Origin: Aggregatilineales bacterium
Lineage (GTDB): Bacteria; Chloroflexota; Anaerolineae; Aggregatilineales; Phototrophicaceae
Direction: 5' to 3'
Length of the DNA: 64,000 bases
Assembly (NCBI GenBank): GCA_030834905.1
Contig: JAUQWZ010000021.1
Coordinates: forward strand, 186,001-250,000
The notes below the pieces were generated by a model. That model ran no database searches. It saw only the letters and a list, made by a program, of their open reading frames with translations, and had not been told where the DNA came from. This document shows positions 42,791-51,371 of the stretch, piece by piece (the first letter of the stretch is position 1; every line of letters starts with the position of its first letter). A program made the translations under genes and the position numbers.

Positions 42791-44117
42791 CGCCCAGCAG
42801 CCGTTCCACCGCTGCGGCTGCTTCGCCGCGCCCGACGCTGATCTCCTGCCCGTCTTTCAGCCGCTTGAGCTTGACCTGCCCCGCCGCGATTTCGTCCGGT
42901 CCCAGCATGGCGACGACCGGTATCCCCTTCTTATCGGCGTAACCGAACTGTTTGCCGATCTGCCGGTCGAGCATGTACAGCTCGGTGCGGATTCCCGCGC
43001 GGCGCAGCTCCGCCGCCAGCTTTTCAGATTCCGCCGCCGTCTCCGGGCTGAAGACGGTCACCAGCGTCTGCACCACCGTCCCGCCGATTTCGGCTGGATA
43101 GAGGTTGAGGATGTCCATCAGGTCGATGATACGCTCAATGCCAAAGGACATGCCGGTAGTCGGCAGGCTTTCGCCCCGGAACAGCCCCACCAGTTCGTCG
43201 TAGCGCCCGCCGCCGTTGACGCTGCCAAGATTGGGTTCGGTGATGATGGTTTCAAAGATCGGTCCGGTGTAGTAGCTCAAGCCGCGCACCATGGTGAAAT
43301 CGAACTCGTAGAACTGCGGCGGCACGTCGGCAAGGCGCAGGTGCTCGATCAGTTCGCGCAGTTCGTTCAGCCCTTCGGCTGCTTCCGTCGAGTTTCCCAT
43401 CACGTCTTCCAGAAAATCCAGCTTCTCGGCACCCGGAAGCTGCACCGTGATCAGTTCCATCACCCGCGTCACCACGTCGGCGGGCAGCCCGCGTCTGACC
43501 AGTTCTTCGCGCACGCCGTCGGTGCCGATCTTGTCGAACTTGTCGATGCTGCGGTAAAGCTCCGCCAGGGCGCTGCCCTGCACGCCAGCATACAAACCAA
43601 TCGCCGTCAGCAGCTTGCGGCTGTTGATCTTGACCGAAAACTGCGGGAAGCCCAGACGGCGCATGACCGTCACAATCAGGCTGACGATTTCGGCATCGGC
43701 GCTCATGCTTTGGACGCCAACGATGTCGGCGTCGCACTGGTAGAACTCGCGGTAGCGTCCTCGCTGCGGGCGTTCGGCGCGCCACACCGGCGAAAGCTGG
43801 TAGCGCCTGAACGGAAAGGTGATGTCGTTGGGATACTGGGCGACGAACCGCGCCAGCGGCACCGTCAGGTCATAGCGCAGCGACAGCTCCTCCTTGCCGC
43901 CCGGGTGCTGCGCGTTGAAGATCAGCTTTTCGGCGTCTTCGCCATATTTGCCCATCAGCGTTTCCCGCAGTTCCAGCACCGGCGTCTGGATTGGCTCGAA
44001 GCCGTAGAGGTGAAACACCTCGCGGACGATACCAAAGACGTACTCGCGCCGAATCATTTGCTGCGGCAGAAAGTCGCGCATTCCTTTGGGCAGGCGGGGC
44101 TGAATTTTCGGGGGCAT
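42786..44117 (-). CDS. hisS: Histidyl-tRNA synthetase
   Basis: Class II synthetase charging tRNA-His. The 443-residue protein shows LPKGMRDFLPQQ at the N-terminus, LRYDLTVPLARFVA, motif 2 with WRAERPQRGRYREFYQCDAD, and the HisRS-specific VRGLSYYTGPIFET, followed by GGGRYDELVG and FGIERI (motif 3). The anticodon-binding domain closes the protein (GIRTELYMLDRQIGKQFGYA). The ATG at 44117 has aggag upstream. Expression is very probably controlled by the His-codon leader peptide and terminator just upstream. The stop codon is provided by an intergenic repeat. Confidence 0.95.
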   Translation of the reverse strand: MPPKIQPRLPKGMRDFLPQQMIRREYVFGIVREVFHLYGFEPIQTPVLELRETLMGKYGEDAEKLIFNAQHPGGKEELSLRYDLTVPLARFVAQYPNDITFPFRRYQLSPVWRAERPQRGRYREFYQCDADIVGVQSMSADAEIVSLIVTVMRRLGFPQFSVKINSRKLLTAIGLYAGVQGSALAELYRSIDKFDKIGTDGVREELVRRGLPADVVTRVMELITVQLPGAEKLDFLEDVMGNSTEAAEGLNELRELIEHLRLADVPPQFYEFDFTMVRGLSYYTGPIFETIITEPNLGSVNGGGRYDELVGLFRGESLPTTGMSFGIERIIDLMDILNLYPAEIGGTVVQTLVTVFSPETAAESEKLAAELRRAGIRTELYMLDRQIGKQFGYADKKGIPVVAMLGPDEIAAGQVKLKRLKDGQEISVGRGEAAAAVERLLGA

Positions 44118-44155
44118 CGGGTTCTCCTGAGAGCGATTAGCCGTGAACTGGCAAC

Positions 44156-44182
44156 AAAAAAGCGCAGACCAACGTCCGCGCT
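44156..44182 (-). terminator. Attenuator terminator of hisS
   Basis: Minus strand: AGCGCGGAC (44174-44182) pairs with GTCTGCGCT (44161-44169) over nine base pairs with one G-U, loop GTTG, followed directly by a run of T (44155-44160). It lies between the leader peptide and the hisS start, so it would abort transcription before hisS. Confidence 0.88.
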
Positions 44183-44212
44183 CATATCATTCTGGCAGGC
44201 GAAGCGTTGGTC
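44167..44212 (-). promoter_or_regulatory. Antiterminator pairing of the hisS attenuator
   Basis: Minus-strand GACCAACG (44205-44212) is exactly complementary to CGTTGGTC (44167-44174), which contains the loop and the start of the descending arm of the terminator. The two structures exclude each other. The first arm overlaps the stop codon of the leader peptide, so a ribosome finishing the peptide would cover it and favour termination. Confidence 0.82.
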
Positions 44213-44255
44213 AGCCGATCTCCATTTGGGCGTGATGATGATGTGGAAATGCCAT
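44211..44255 (-). CDS. His leader peptide (MAFPHHHHAQMEIG)
   Basis: A 14-codon frame begins with ATG at 44255 after AGGAG (minus strand) and ends in TGA at 44211-44213. Codons 5-8 are four consecutive His codons (CAT CAT CAT CAC, 44232-44243). It lies 23 nt downstream of a strong promoter and directly before the mutually exclusive antiterminator and terminator stems. The His codons end about 19 nt before the first antiterminator arm. This is the classic arrangement for ribosome-mediated attenuation: when charged tRNA-His is scarce, the ribosome stalls on the His codons, the antiterminator forms and hisS is read. Confidence 0.88.
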   Translation of the reverse strand: MAFPHHHHAQMEIG

Positions 44256-44283
44256 AACCGCGGCTCCTGAATAGTCCGTCTAA

Positions 44284-44312
44284 AGTATAGGAAACTGCGC
44301 CGCAGATTGCAA
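44284..44312 (-). promoter_or_regulatory. Sigma70-type promoter of hisS and its leader
   Basis: Minus strand: -35 TTGCAA (44307-44312), spacer of 17, -10 TATACT (44284-44289). Predicted start near 44277, about 22 nt before the leader-peptide ATG. Confidence 0.72.
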
Positions 44313-44379
44313 GATGCTGGGCGAGTGTTCGCCAACGCTAAGGGTTGCCGATATGACAATTCGTAGCATAATACCCATC

Positions 44380-45303
44380 ATGACGACACAGCATGTTACT
44401 GGCGACCGCCTGACCTGGGTGAATATCACCGACGCTACCATCCATGATGTCGCTTGGCTGCGTAAGAACTATCCATTTTTTCATCCGCTGCATCTTGAAG
44501 ACATGGTCAGCCATATCGAGCGCCCAAAGCTGGACGATGAAGGTGACTACCTGTTCGTCGTCATGCACTTTCCGGTGTGGGATCCGGTGACACGCCTTTC
44601 ACGCGCCAGTCAGGTGGCGTTTTTTGTGGGGCGCAACATCATCGTGTCGATTCACGATGGCGTGCTCAAGCCGCTGAACACCCTGTTCGCCAACGTGCAA
44701 GCCGACGAAGCCGAGCGCCGCAATCTGCTCGGCAAGAGTGCCGGTCATGCTTTGTACGTTATTCTGGATAAACTGGTCGATTACATCTTTCCGATCCTGT
44801 ACAAGGTCGAAAGTAATATTCGGTGGCTGGAAGACCGCATTTTTGATGAAGACAGCGACGCCTACCTCATCCGCGATATCGCGATTGTCCGGCGCGATGC
44901 TATCGCGCTTCGCCGGATAGTGCGCCAGCAGATTCCAATTCTGGAAGAACTGGAGCGCACCAATACGCCGATCATTCACGAGGAACTGGACGAGTATTTT
45001 GGCGACCTGCTCGACCATATCCAGCGCGCCAGAGACATTACCGACGAAGACGCCGAGATCATCACCGGTATTTCCGATACGGCGGATAAGCTGATCAGCC
45101 ACCGGCTGAACAACATCATCCGTATTCTGACCGTGTTCTCGGTGGTGATGCTGCCGCTGACGTTTATCTCCAGCGTCTTTGGCATGAATATGCAGTTTCC
45201 GTTCGACGAAGATCACCCGGGTACGTTCCTGGTCATTAGCGGCGTCATGCTGGTTATGACGATGGTGATGCTGATCTATTTTCGCAGACGCAGATGGTTA
45301 TGA
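44380..45303 (+). CDS. CorA-family magnesium/divalent cation transporter
   Basis: The 307-residue protein has the CorA layout: a cytoplasmic alpha/beta domain (WVNITDATIHDVAWLRKNYP, HPLHLEDMVSHIERPKLDDE), a long helix region and two C-terminal membrane segments. The signature GMN is present in FISSVFGMNMQFPF, followed by the short loop and the second helix, then a basic tail. Start choice is open: ATG codons at 44314 and 44353 lie upstream, but 44380 gives the usual family N-terminus and sits close to a possible promoter, so leaderless translation is conceivable. Confidence 0.88.
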   Translation: MTTQHVTGDRLTWVNITDATIHDVAWLRKNYPFFHPLHLEDMVSHIERPKLDDEGDYLFVVMHFPVWDPVTRLSRASQVAFFVGRNIIVSIHDGVLKPLNTLFANVQADEAERRNLLGKSAGHALYVILDKLVDYIFPILYKVESNIRWLEDRIFDEDSDAYLIRDIAIVRRDAIALRRIVRQQIPILEELERTNTPIIHEELDEYFGDLLDHIQRARDITDEDAEIITGISDTADKLISHRLNNIIRILTVFSVVMLPLTFISSVFGMNMQFPFDEDHPGTFLVISGVMLVMTMVMLIYFRRRRWL

Positions 45304-46439
45304 ACAATTCTCCCCTAAAACCGGCACACTATGTAAAGACTGACCAGCGGCTGCGACAGGTCGTGGCAGAACTGGCGGCACAGCCGCTGATCGCCGTCGA
45401 TACCGAATCGAACAGCCTCTACGCTTATCGCGAACGGGTGTGTCTGATTCAGATTTCGACCCGCGCGACGGATTACATCATCGATCCGGTGGCGGGACTC
45501 GACGTGCAGCCGCTGGCAGCGCTGTTCGGCGATCCCACTATTGAGAAAGTGTTTCACGCCGCCGAATATGACCTGATGACGATGAAGCGCGATTTCGGCT
45601 TCGAGTTCCGCAGCCTGTTCGATACGATGGTCGCGGCGCGCATCTGCGGCTATAAAGGTATCGGTCTGGGCACGCTGCTGGGCGAGATCGTCGGTATTGG
45701 CGTGGACAAAAGCCACCAGCGCGATAACTGGGGCAAGCGCCCGCTGCCCAAAGACAGCCTGCTCTACGCTCAGATGGATACCCACTATCTGCCCCAACTG
45801 CGCGATCATTTTTATGAGAAGCTTACCGAATTGAACCGCTGGGAGGAAGCGCGCGAAGCCTTTGCCGATCTGGTGACCGTTCCGGCGTCGGTCAACGGCT
45901 TCGACCCGGACGGCTACTGGCGGATCGCCATCCCCAACCACCTGACGCGGCGGCAGGTCGCCATCCTGCGCGAACTGTACCTGCTGCGCGAAGAACTCGC
46001 CCGTGACCGTGACGTGCCGACCTTCAAAGTCTTCACCGATAAGATGCTGTCGGCAATTGCGGCTGCCGCGCCAAAGACGCTGGACGAACTGGAGTCGATT
46101 CAGGGCGTGCCTTCAAGCCAGGCGCGGCGCTATGGCAAGGCGCTGCTGGAGGCGGTGGAACGAGGCGTCAAGGGCAAAGTGCCGCAGCCGCCCACGCAGG
46201 GTCCGCCCGCTAACCCGGCGGTTGTGGAGCGCTACGCGGCGCTGCGCGAGTGGCGCAAGGAACGGGCGGCGCGGCGCGGCGTCGAGTCGGACGTGATCAT
46301 CTCCAAAGACGCGCTCTGGTCGGTGGCGGAAACCATGCCCGACTCATTGGACGCGATGCGCGACATACAGGGCATCGGTCCCTGGCGCTTGCAGCAGTAT
46401 GGGGAAGAACTGCTGGGCGTGATTAAGAAATATAAATGA
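45300..46439 (+). CDS. rnd: Ribonuclease D
   Basis: RNase D trims the 3' ends of tRNAs and other stable RNAs. The 379-residue protein has the DEDDy exonuclease domain: IAVDTESNSLYAYRERVCLI (Asp and Glu), VFHAAEYDLMTM (Asp), and SLLYAQMDTHYLPQL (Tyr and Asp). Two HRDC domains follow, near 205-290 and 305-375 (the second contains AMRDIQGIGPWRLQQYGEEL). The ATG at 45300 overlaps the corA-like stop (ATGA); an in-frame ATG at 45294 is the alternative. Confidence 0.9.
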   Translation: MNNSPLKPAHYVKTDQRLRQVVAELAAQPLIAVDTESNSLYAYRERVCLIQISTRATDYIIDPVAGLDVQPLAALFGDPTIEKVFHAAEYDLMTMKRDFGFEFRSLFDTMVAARICGYKGIGLGTLLGEIVGIGVDKSHQRDNWGKRPLPKDSLLYAQMDTHYLPQLRDHFYEKLTELNRWEEAREAFADLVTVPASVNGFDPDGYWRIAIPNHLTRRQVAILRELYLLREELARDRDVPTFKVFTDKMLSAIAAAAPKTLDELESIQGVPSSQARRYGKALLEAVERGVKGKVPQPPTQGPPANPAVVERYAALREWRKERAARRGVESDVIISKDALWSVAETMPDSLDAMRDIQGIGPWRLQQYGEELLGVIKKYK

Positions 46440-46500
46440 TGTGTGGTGGTCGTTTAAGGATTTGCAGTGAGTTACGTTTTGATGTGAAGGACGGTTTGTT

Positions 46501-47904
46501 ATGAAAATCACCTTTTACGGCGCGGCGCGGACGGTGACCGGATCGCAGCATCTGGTCGAGGTCAACGGCACTCGCATTCTGCTCGACTGCGGGCTGTATC
46601 AGGGCAGGCGTGCCGATGCCTACCAGCGCAACAAGCATCTGCCTTTCGACGCCGCAGCAGTTGACGTGATGGTGCTCTCGCACGCCCACATCGATCATTC
46701 CGGCAACATTCCCAACCTGGTCAACAGCGGCTTCACCGGCGACATCGTCTGCACCCACGCCACCCGTGACCTGTGCGCGACCATGCTGCTCGACAGCGGG
46801 CATATTCAGGAGCGCGACGTGGAGTACGTCAACAAGAAAAATGCCCGCCGGGGCGAACCGCTGGTCGAGCCGATCTATACTCAGGCAGACGCCGCCCACA
46901 GCCTGAATTATTTCGTCGGTCAGGGCTATGACCACCCGCGCGCGATTGCGCCCGGCGTGACCCTGACGCTGATCGACGCCGGTCATTTGCTCGGCAGCGC
47001 GTCGGTGATTCTGGATATCGAAGATCGCGAGACAAAACGCGACCTGCGGCTGGTCTTCAGCGGCGACATCGGGCGCGCAGGCATACCCATCATTCGCGAT
47101 CCGCAGATGGTGGACAGCGCCGACATCTTGATTATGGAAAGCACCTACGGAGACCGCCTGCACCCACCCTATGAGGACGACATGAAGGAAATGGAGCGCA
47201 TCATCACCGAGACGGTACGGCGCGGCGGCGTGATCCTTATTCCGGCATTCGCCGTCGGGCGGACTCAGCAGTTGGTGTATACGCTGCATCAACTGGCGCT
47301 CAAGGGCGATATTCCTGATATTCCGGTGTATGTGGACAGCCCGCTGGCGATTGACGTGACCGGCGTCTACCGGATGCACCCTGAATGTTATGACGAGGAG
47401 CTGGAGCAGTTCCTGCAGGACGAAGACCTGCGCGACGCCTTCGGTTTCAAGCGGCTGACGTATACGCGGACGACAGAGGAAAGCAAGAAGCTGAACTTCC
47501 TGCAAAACCCGGCGATCATCATCGCCGCCAGCGGCATGATGGAAGCGGGGCGGATTTTGCACCATCTGAAGAACCACATCGGCGACCCGCGCACAACGGT
47601 GCTGATTGTCGGCTGGCAGGCGGAGCACACGCTTGGGCGCAAGCTGGTAGACGGCGAAAAAACGGTGCGCATCTTTGGCGAGATGCACCAGAACCGCGCG
47701 CACATCGAAGTGCTCAACGGCTTCAGCGGCCACGCCGACCACGACGAACTGCTGGCGTGGGTGGGGGCGATTAAGCAGAAGCCGCGCCGCACCTTTCTGG
47801 TGCATGGTGAGGAAGCGCCCGCCTTGTCACTGGCGAACGACCTCAAACAGCGCTATGGTCTGGTGGTCGATGTGCCCGATTGGAAACAATCGGTTGAGGT
47901 GTAA
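46501..47904 (+). CDS. Beta-CASP metallo-beta-lactamase-fold RNase, CPSF/Ysh1-like
   Basis: The 467-residue protein starts with the MBL core (MKITFYGAARTVTGSQHLVE, LSHAHIDHSGNIP with HxHxDH). The beta-CASP region carries LIPAFAVGRTQQLVYTLHQL (motif A/B area), PVYVDSPLAIDVT and ASGMMEAGRILHHLKNHIGD. The C-terminus has VEVLNGFSGHADHDEL-like residues (IEVLNGFSGHADHDELLAW) and ends in an RMMBL-type segment. This is the bacterial branch of CPSF-73-like RNases, not RNase J. Three nt separate its stop from the next start. Confidence 0.9.
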   Translation: MKITFYGAARTVTGSQHLVEVNGTRILLDCGLYQGRRADAYQRNKHLPFDAAAVDVMVLSHAHIDHSGNIPNLVNSGFTGDIVCTHATRDLCATMLLDSGHIQERDVEYVNKKNARRGEPLVEPIYTQADAAHSLNYFVGQGYDHPRAIAPGVTLTLIDAGHLLGSASVILDIEDRETKRDLRLVFSGDIGRAGIPIIRDPQMVDSADILIMESTYGDRLHPPYEDDMKEMERIITETVRRGGVILIPAFAVGRTQQLVYTLHQLALKGDIPDIPVYVDSPLAIDVTGVYRMHPECYDEELEQFLQDEDLRDAFGFKRLTYTRTTEESKKLNFLQNPAIIIAASGMMEAGRILHHLKNHIGDPRTTVLIVGWQAEHTLGRKLVDGEKTVRIFGEMHQNRAHIEVLNGFSGHADHDELLAWVGAIKQKPRRTFLVHGEEAPALSLANDLKQRYGLVVDVPDWKQSVEV

Positions 47905-47906
47905 TC

Positions 47907-48365
47907 ATGCCAAATGACAGCATTTTTGCCGATGACTGGCGCGACTGCCTGAAGTCGCACTATCAGACCGTCATTCGCGAGCAGGACGGGCGCACCGAGC
48001 GCACCCTGCGCGGCGTAATGTTCAACGTCGGCTTTGACGAGGACGAACTGAACGAACTGCGGGTGCTGGCGACCATGCGCGCTGACGATGTTGGCGAGGA
48101 CTTCGTACCCGATTTGCAGATATTTGAAGCCGCTGTCGCCCCGGCGGTTGAGGCGGCGGAGACAGCGAACGTCGTAGAGACAGAGGCAGAGGGGGCGACC
48201 CACGGGTCGCCCCTACAGGATGCGATTCCCATTTTTGAAGCCGAGGCGGAAGTCACGTCCGAAATTGAACTGGTTGACGAAGTGGATGCGGAGAGCGACG
48301 CCGAAGCTGAGGAAGAAGCGCCGCCTTACGACGAATCGGGTCCGCAGCAGTTGTCGATGTTCTGA
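47907..48365 (+). CDS. Small acidic protein containing an in-frame intergenic repeat
   Basis: The 152-residue protein has a folded-looking N-terminal part (DWRDCLKSHYQTVIREQD, RGVMFNVGFDEDELNELR), then a Glu/Ala/Asp-rich C-terminal half. Within that half, the bases at 48192-48213 are a full copy of the GTAGGGGCG palindrome, read as GATHGSPLQ. No family is recognised. It starts 3 nt after the beta-CASP nuclease gene and its stop overlaps tadA by one base (TGATG), so the three are likely translated together. Confidence 0.65.
   Translation: MPNDSIFADDWRDCLKSHYQTVIREQDGRTERTLRGVMFNVGFDEDELNELRVLATMRADDVGEDFVPDLQIFEAAVAPAVEAAETANVVETEAEGATHGSPLQDAIPIFEAEAEVTSEIELVDEVDAESDAEAEEEAPPYDESGPQQLSMF
48192..48216. 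repeat. GTAGGGGCG-family palindrome inside a coding region
   Basis: Perfect 10-bp arms ggggcgaccc (48192-48201) and gggtcgcccc (48204-48213), loop AC, then TAC. All other copies in this window are intergenic or at gene ends; this one keeps the reading frame open. Confidence 0.85.
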
Positions 48366-48820
48366 TGAACGATCTCGACTTTATGCGGCTGGCGCTGGCG
48401 GAAGCGAATAAGGCGCTGGCGTCTCATGATGTGCCGATTGGGGCGGTTGCCGTGAAGAACGGGACGGTCATTGGCGCGGGCTGCAACCGCCGTGAAGCCG
48501 ATCACGACCCGACTGCTCACGCCGAGATGATCGCCATTCGTCAGGCTGCCGCCGCCGTTGGGCACTGGCGGCTGGACGGCGTGACGCTCTACTGCACGCT
48601 GGAGCCGTGTGCTATGTGCGCCGGGGCGATGGTGCTGGCGCGGCTGCCGAGACTGGTGTACGCCAGCACCGATCCCAAAGCGGGCGCGGCGGGCAGCATC
48701 ATCGACATCACCCGCCACCCAAGCCTCAATCACCGCGTGGATGTGCAGGGCGGGCTGCTGGCGGAAGAAGCCGCCGAACAGCTTCGGGCATTCTTCCGCA
48801 GCCTGCGCGATGAAAGATAG
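48365..48820 (+). CDS. tadA: tRNA-specific adenosine deaminase
   Basis: TadA deaminates A34 to inosine in tRNA-Arg(ACG). The 151-residue protein has the zinc site HAEMIAI (His and catalytic Glu) and PCAMCAG (two Cys), plus DVPIGAVAVKNGTVIGAGCN at the start. The C-terminus (EEAAEQLRAFFRSLR) is the usual RNA-contacting helix. The start overlaps the preceding stop by one base. A role in guanine or cytosine deamination cannot be excluded, but the length and sequence fit TadA best. Confidence 0.92.
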   Translation: MNDLDFMRLALAEANKALASHDVPIGAVAVKNGTVIGAGCNRREADHDPTAHAEMIAIRQAAAAVGHWRLDGVTLYCTLEPCAMCAGAMVLARLPRLVYASTDPKAGAAGSIIDITRHPSLNHRVDVQGGLLAEEAAEQLRAFFRSLRDER

Positions 48821-48935
48821 CGCTGCCTCATTCTCAAAATCAATCCCCCAATTTAATCCTGTGATCCTAACTTTGGTTAGATGACTGACTGCCAGACTGT
48901 CTGATATGGTGCTGCATAGTGAATGAGGAGGAACT

Positions 48936-49499
48936 ATGTTCAGCACCAAAGAACTGCGGGCAGTCGTTTCGTGGCTTACCGCGCCGATGATCCGCCAGGC
49001 AGTTGACGAAGACGCAGCCGGGCTGCTTGCATACTTTCAGGCGCTGGCGGCTGATGAGGTCAATAACACCGGTATTCGCAGCGATATTTTTCAGCAGACT
49101 GTAGAAGAACAGGGCGCGCTGATCCGCCGCTATGCCCATGCGCCGAACAGCCGCCTGTTTGTGCTGGACGCGGACGGCAAAATCGCCGGTCTGGTGAAGA
49201 TGACCGGCAGCGGTTCGCCAAAGACGTCACACACGGTTGACTTGTCCCTGAACGTGCATCCGGATTATCGCGGCGCGGGCTTTGGCAGCGCGCTCCTGCG
49301 GCACGCGCTGACTTGGGCATACAATCAGGAGTCCATCCGCCGGGTTGAGCTTGACGTACTGACGCGCAATGAGGGGGCACTCCGTTTGTACCAGCGGTTT
49401 GGTTTTCAGGTTGAGGGACGCCGCCGAAAAGCCTATTATCTGTTCGACGAATCGGACGATGCCTATGTGGATGTTTACGTCATGGCGGCGCTTCTGTGA
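48936..49499 (+). CDS. GNAT-family N-acetyltransferase
   Basis: The 187-residue protein has a strong aggagga site before the ATG. The GNAT core is clear: LFVLDADGKIAGLVKMTG, then LSLNVHPDYRGAGFGSALL with the acetyl-CoA loop R-G-x-G-x-G, and RVELDVLTRNEGALRLYQRF, GFQVEGRRRKAYYL. The pattern is close to ribosomal-protein or small-molecule acetyltransferases of the RimI/PhnO group, but the substrate is unknown. A hairpin ctaac-tttg-gttag lies at 48867-48880 in the upstream region. Confidence 0.82.
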   Translation: MFSTKELRAVVSWLTAPMIRQAVDEDAAGLLAYFQALAADEVNNTGIRSDIFQQTVEEQGALIRRYAHAPNSRLFVLDADGKIAGLVKMTGSGSPKTSHTVDLSLNVHPDYRGAGFGSALLRHALTWAYNQESIRRVELDVLTRNEGALRLYQRFGFQVEGRRRKAYYLFDESDDAYVDVYVMAALL

Positions 49500-49545
49500 G
49501 GGTGACGCAGGGGATAGTCGGTGGAACTCACTGGACAATTCGGCA

Positions 49546-49573
49546 TTTACGTTCCGCCGTAATCTTGTATAAT
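49546..49573 (+). promoter_or_regulatory. Promoter of tRNA-Ser
   Basis: -10 TATAAT at 49568-49573 and a weak -35 TTTACG at 49546-49551 with a 16-bp spacer, 11 nt before the mature tRNA 5' end. Confidence 0.55.
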
Positions 49574-49583
49574 TCCCCTTGAT

Positions 49584-49669
49584 GGAGAGGTGCCAGAGCG
49601 GTTGAATGGGCCCGTCTCGAAAATGGGTATGGTGAATAGCCATCGAGGGTTCGAATCCCTCCCTCTCCG
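49584..49669 (+). tRNA. tRNA-Ser(CGA)
   Basis: The acceptor stem is ggagagg (49584-49590) with cctctcc (49662-49668) and discriminator G49669. The anticodon arm is cccgt-ctcgaaa-atggg, giving anticodon CGA. The long variable arm (tatggtgaatagccat region) is typical of class II tRNA-Ser, and the T-arm loop has ttcgaat. CCA is not encoded. The tRNA reads UCG codons. Confidence 0.93.
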
Positions 49670-49681
49670 CAGGAAACAGTC

Positions 49682-49720
49682 AAAAGAGGTTCATGCCATA
49701 TTGCGCATGTGCCTCTTTTT
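49682..49720 (+). terminator. Intrinsic terminator after tRNA-Ser
   Basis: Arms aaaagagg (49682-49689) and cctctttt (49712-49719) with an inner catgc/gcatg pairing, followed by T residues. Confidence 0.72.
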
Positions 49721-49735
49721 GTTTGCGCGGGCGGC

Positions 49736-50341
49736 TCACCACCGCCTTAGCCCTCGCGCCGCCGACTCATCCAGCATCTGCCATTCACCTTCAGACAGTC
49801 CTTCCAGCGTAATCGTCCCGATTGACCAGCGCACCAGCCGCAGAGTCGGATGCCCGACGGCGGCGGTCATGCGGCGCACCTGGCGGTTGCGTCCTTCGGT
49901 GAGCGTAAGCTGGAGCCAGGCGGTTGGCACCGATTTACGCTCGCGGATCGGCACGCTGCGCGGCGGCAGCGGAACGCCGCTGACGGCGGGCGTGTCGGGC
50001 AGCAGAGACACTTTCGCGGGAAGGGTCAGCCCGTCTTTCAGCGTGACGCCATCCCGCAGGCGCTGAAGGGCGCTCTCGTCGGGCAGGCGCTCGACCTGCG
50101 CCCAGTAGCTGCGCGGGTGGGCAAAACGCGGCTGCGTCAGGCGGGCATTCAGCGCGCCCGAATCGGTCAGCAGCAGCAGTCCTTCGCTGTCCATGTCCAG
50201 CCGACCGGCGGCATACACGCCCGGCACGTCAATATAGTCGGACAGCGTCGGGCGCCCTTCAGCATCGGTGAACTTGGTCAGCACGCCGTAGGGCTTCCAG
50301 AAGCGAAGGACGCGCATCGGGTCAGAGCTTTCGGCGCGCAA
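49736..50341 (-). CDS. RluE/RsuA-family pseudouridine synthase
   Basis: The 201-residue protein is a stand-alone catalytic domain of the RsuA family: [13 protein letters not shown], the catalytic Asp in [25 protein letters not shown] and [19 protein letters not shown]. There is no S4 domain, as in RluE, which modifies 23S rRNA. A methionine at residue 9 (MRVLRFWKP) is an alternative start. Four nt separate it from the epimerase gene upstream, so the two may share a transcript. Confidence 0.88.
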   Translation of the reverse strand: MRAESSDPMRVLRFWKPYGVLTKFTDAEGRPTLSDYIDVPGVYAAGRLDMDSEGLLLLTDSGALNARLTQPRFAHPRSYWAQVERLPDESALQRLRDGVTLKDGLTLPAKVSLLPDTPAVSGVPLPPRSVPIRERKSVPTAWLQLTLTEGRNRQVRRMTAAVGHPTLRLVRWSIGTITLEGLSEGEWQMLDESAARGLRRW

Positions 50342-50345
50342 GGGG

Positions 50346-51371
50346 CTACCTTCCGCTGAAAAGCTGAACCAGGCGAGAGAGGATGTCCCCTTTCACATAT
50401 CCGTGCTCCACATACCAGTCGTAGGTGTCCTGCACGCTCTGGCGCATGGCAATGATGGGTCCGCCCAACTCGTCCCACGTTTTGCTGAAATCGAAGAAGA
50501 TGTTTTGCCCGCCCAGCCGCGTCTGGTTGCCGTCGATTGGAAGCTGGATGCCAGCCGAACGCAGCAGATCGATGCCATCGGCGACCAGCGGCAGCAGCGC
50601 CGACGGGACGGGAAAGCCGGGACGCGGCGCGCCGACGACGTCAGCGATCAGGCTGAACCAGTAGGCATAGGCGTAATTTTCGGTTCCGAGGATGTAGCGC
50701 TGACCGACCTGTCCCTGACGGGCGGCGGCGATATGCCAGCGGGCAACGTCGCGCACATCGGTGACAGCGACTCCGCCGGATGTGACCGGCACCAGCCAGC
50801 CCAGCCGCTTGATCTTGAGGACAAATTCGCCGGAGATGATGTTCAGGTCGCCGGGACCCATGACCACCACCGGGTTGACGATGACGACTTCCTGCCCGCG
50901 CTCGACGGCTTCCAGCGCCACCACTTCTGCCATCATCTTGCTGTAGCCGTAGGGAAAGCGGCTGGGCGGCAGATTGAATGCTGCCGATTCGTCAGCCGGG
51001 CTGCCATCGGCGCGGACACCCACCGCCGCCGCGCTGCTGGTGAACACCACCCGCTTGACGCCGTTCTCGTGGGCGGCTTGCAGCAGCCGGCGCGTGCCTT
51101 CGACGTTGGCTTCAAACATCTGCTTCGGGTCGGCGCGCCAGTAATGCGCCACCGCGGCGACGTGGAACACCCAGTCGCAGCCTTCGGTGGCGCGGCGCAG
51201 GGCATCCAGGTCGAGCATGTCACCCAACGCGCTCTCGAACGGTACGCCGTCCAGCGCGTCCAGCTTTGAGCTGCTGCGGTGCAGCACGCGCGTTTCGTGT
51301 CCCTGTTCAGCCAGCGCCCGCACGACGTGCGAGCCGACAAATCCGGTTCCGCCGGTGACAAGTGCTTTCAC
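50346..51371 (-). CDS. NAD-dependent epimerase/dehydratase (extended SDR), HpnA-like
   Basis: The 341-residue protein has the extended SDR pattern: [20 protein letters not shown] (NAD site), [11 protein letters not shown], the Ser in FTSSAAAVG and the YxxxK pair in YGYSKMMAE, then [16 protein letters not shown] [13 protein letters not shown]. The N- and C-termini resemble the hopanoid-associated sugar epimerase group (HpnA) and dihydroflavonol-reductase-like enzymes. No squalene-hopene gene is in the window, so that role is not proven. Confidence 0.85.
   Translation of the reverse strand: MKALVTGGTGFVGSHVVRALAEQGHETRVLHRSSSKLDALDGVPFESALGDMLDLDALRRATEGCDWVFHVAAVAHYWRADPKQMFEANVEGTRRLLQAAHENGVKRVVFTSSAAAVGVRADGSPADESAAFNLPPSRFPYGYSKMMAEVVALEAVERGQEVVIVNPVVVMGPGDLNIISGEFVLKIKRLGWLVPVTSGGVAVTDVRDVARWHIAAARQGQVGQRYILGTENYAYAYWFSLIADVVGAPRPGFPVPSALLPLVADGIDLLRSAGIQLPIDGNQTRLGGQNIFFDFSKTWDELGGPIIAMRQSVQDTYDWYVEHGYVKGDILSRLVQLFSGR

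Noticed and set aside
44118..44320. T-box riboswitch upstream of hisS
   Set aside because: No T-box core (TGGNACCGCG-like) is present, and the leader-peptide attenuator explains the structure.
46423..47805. 460-codon minus-strand frame opposite the beta-CASP nuclease
   Set aside because: Antisense shadow; composition is unlike a real protein.
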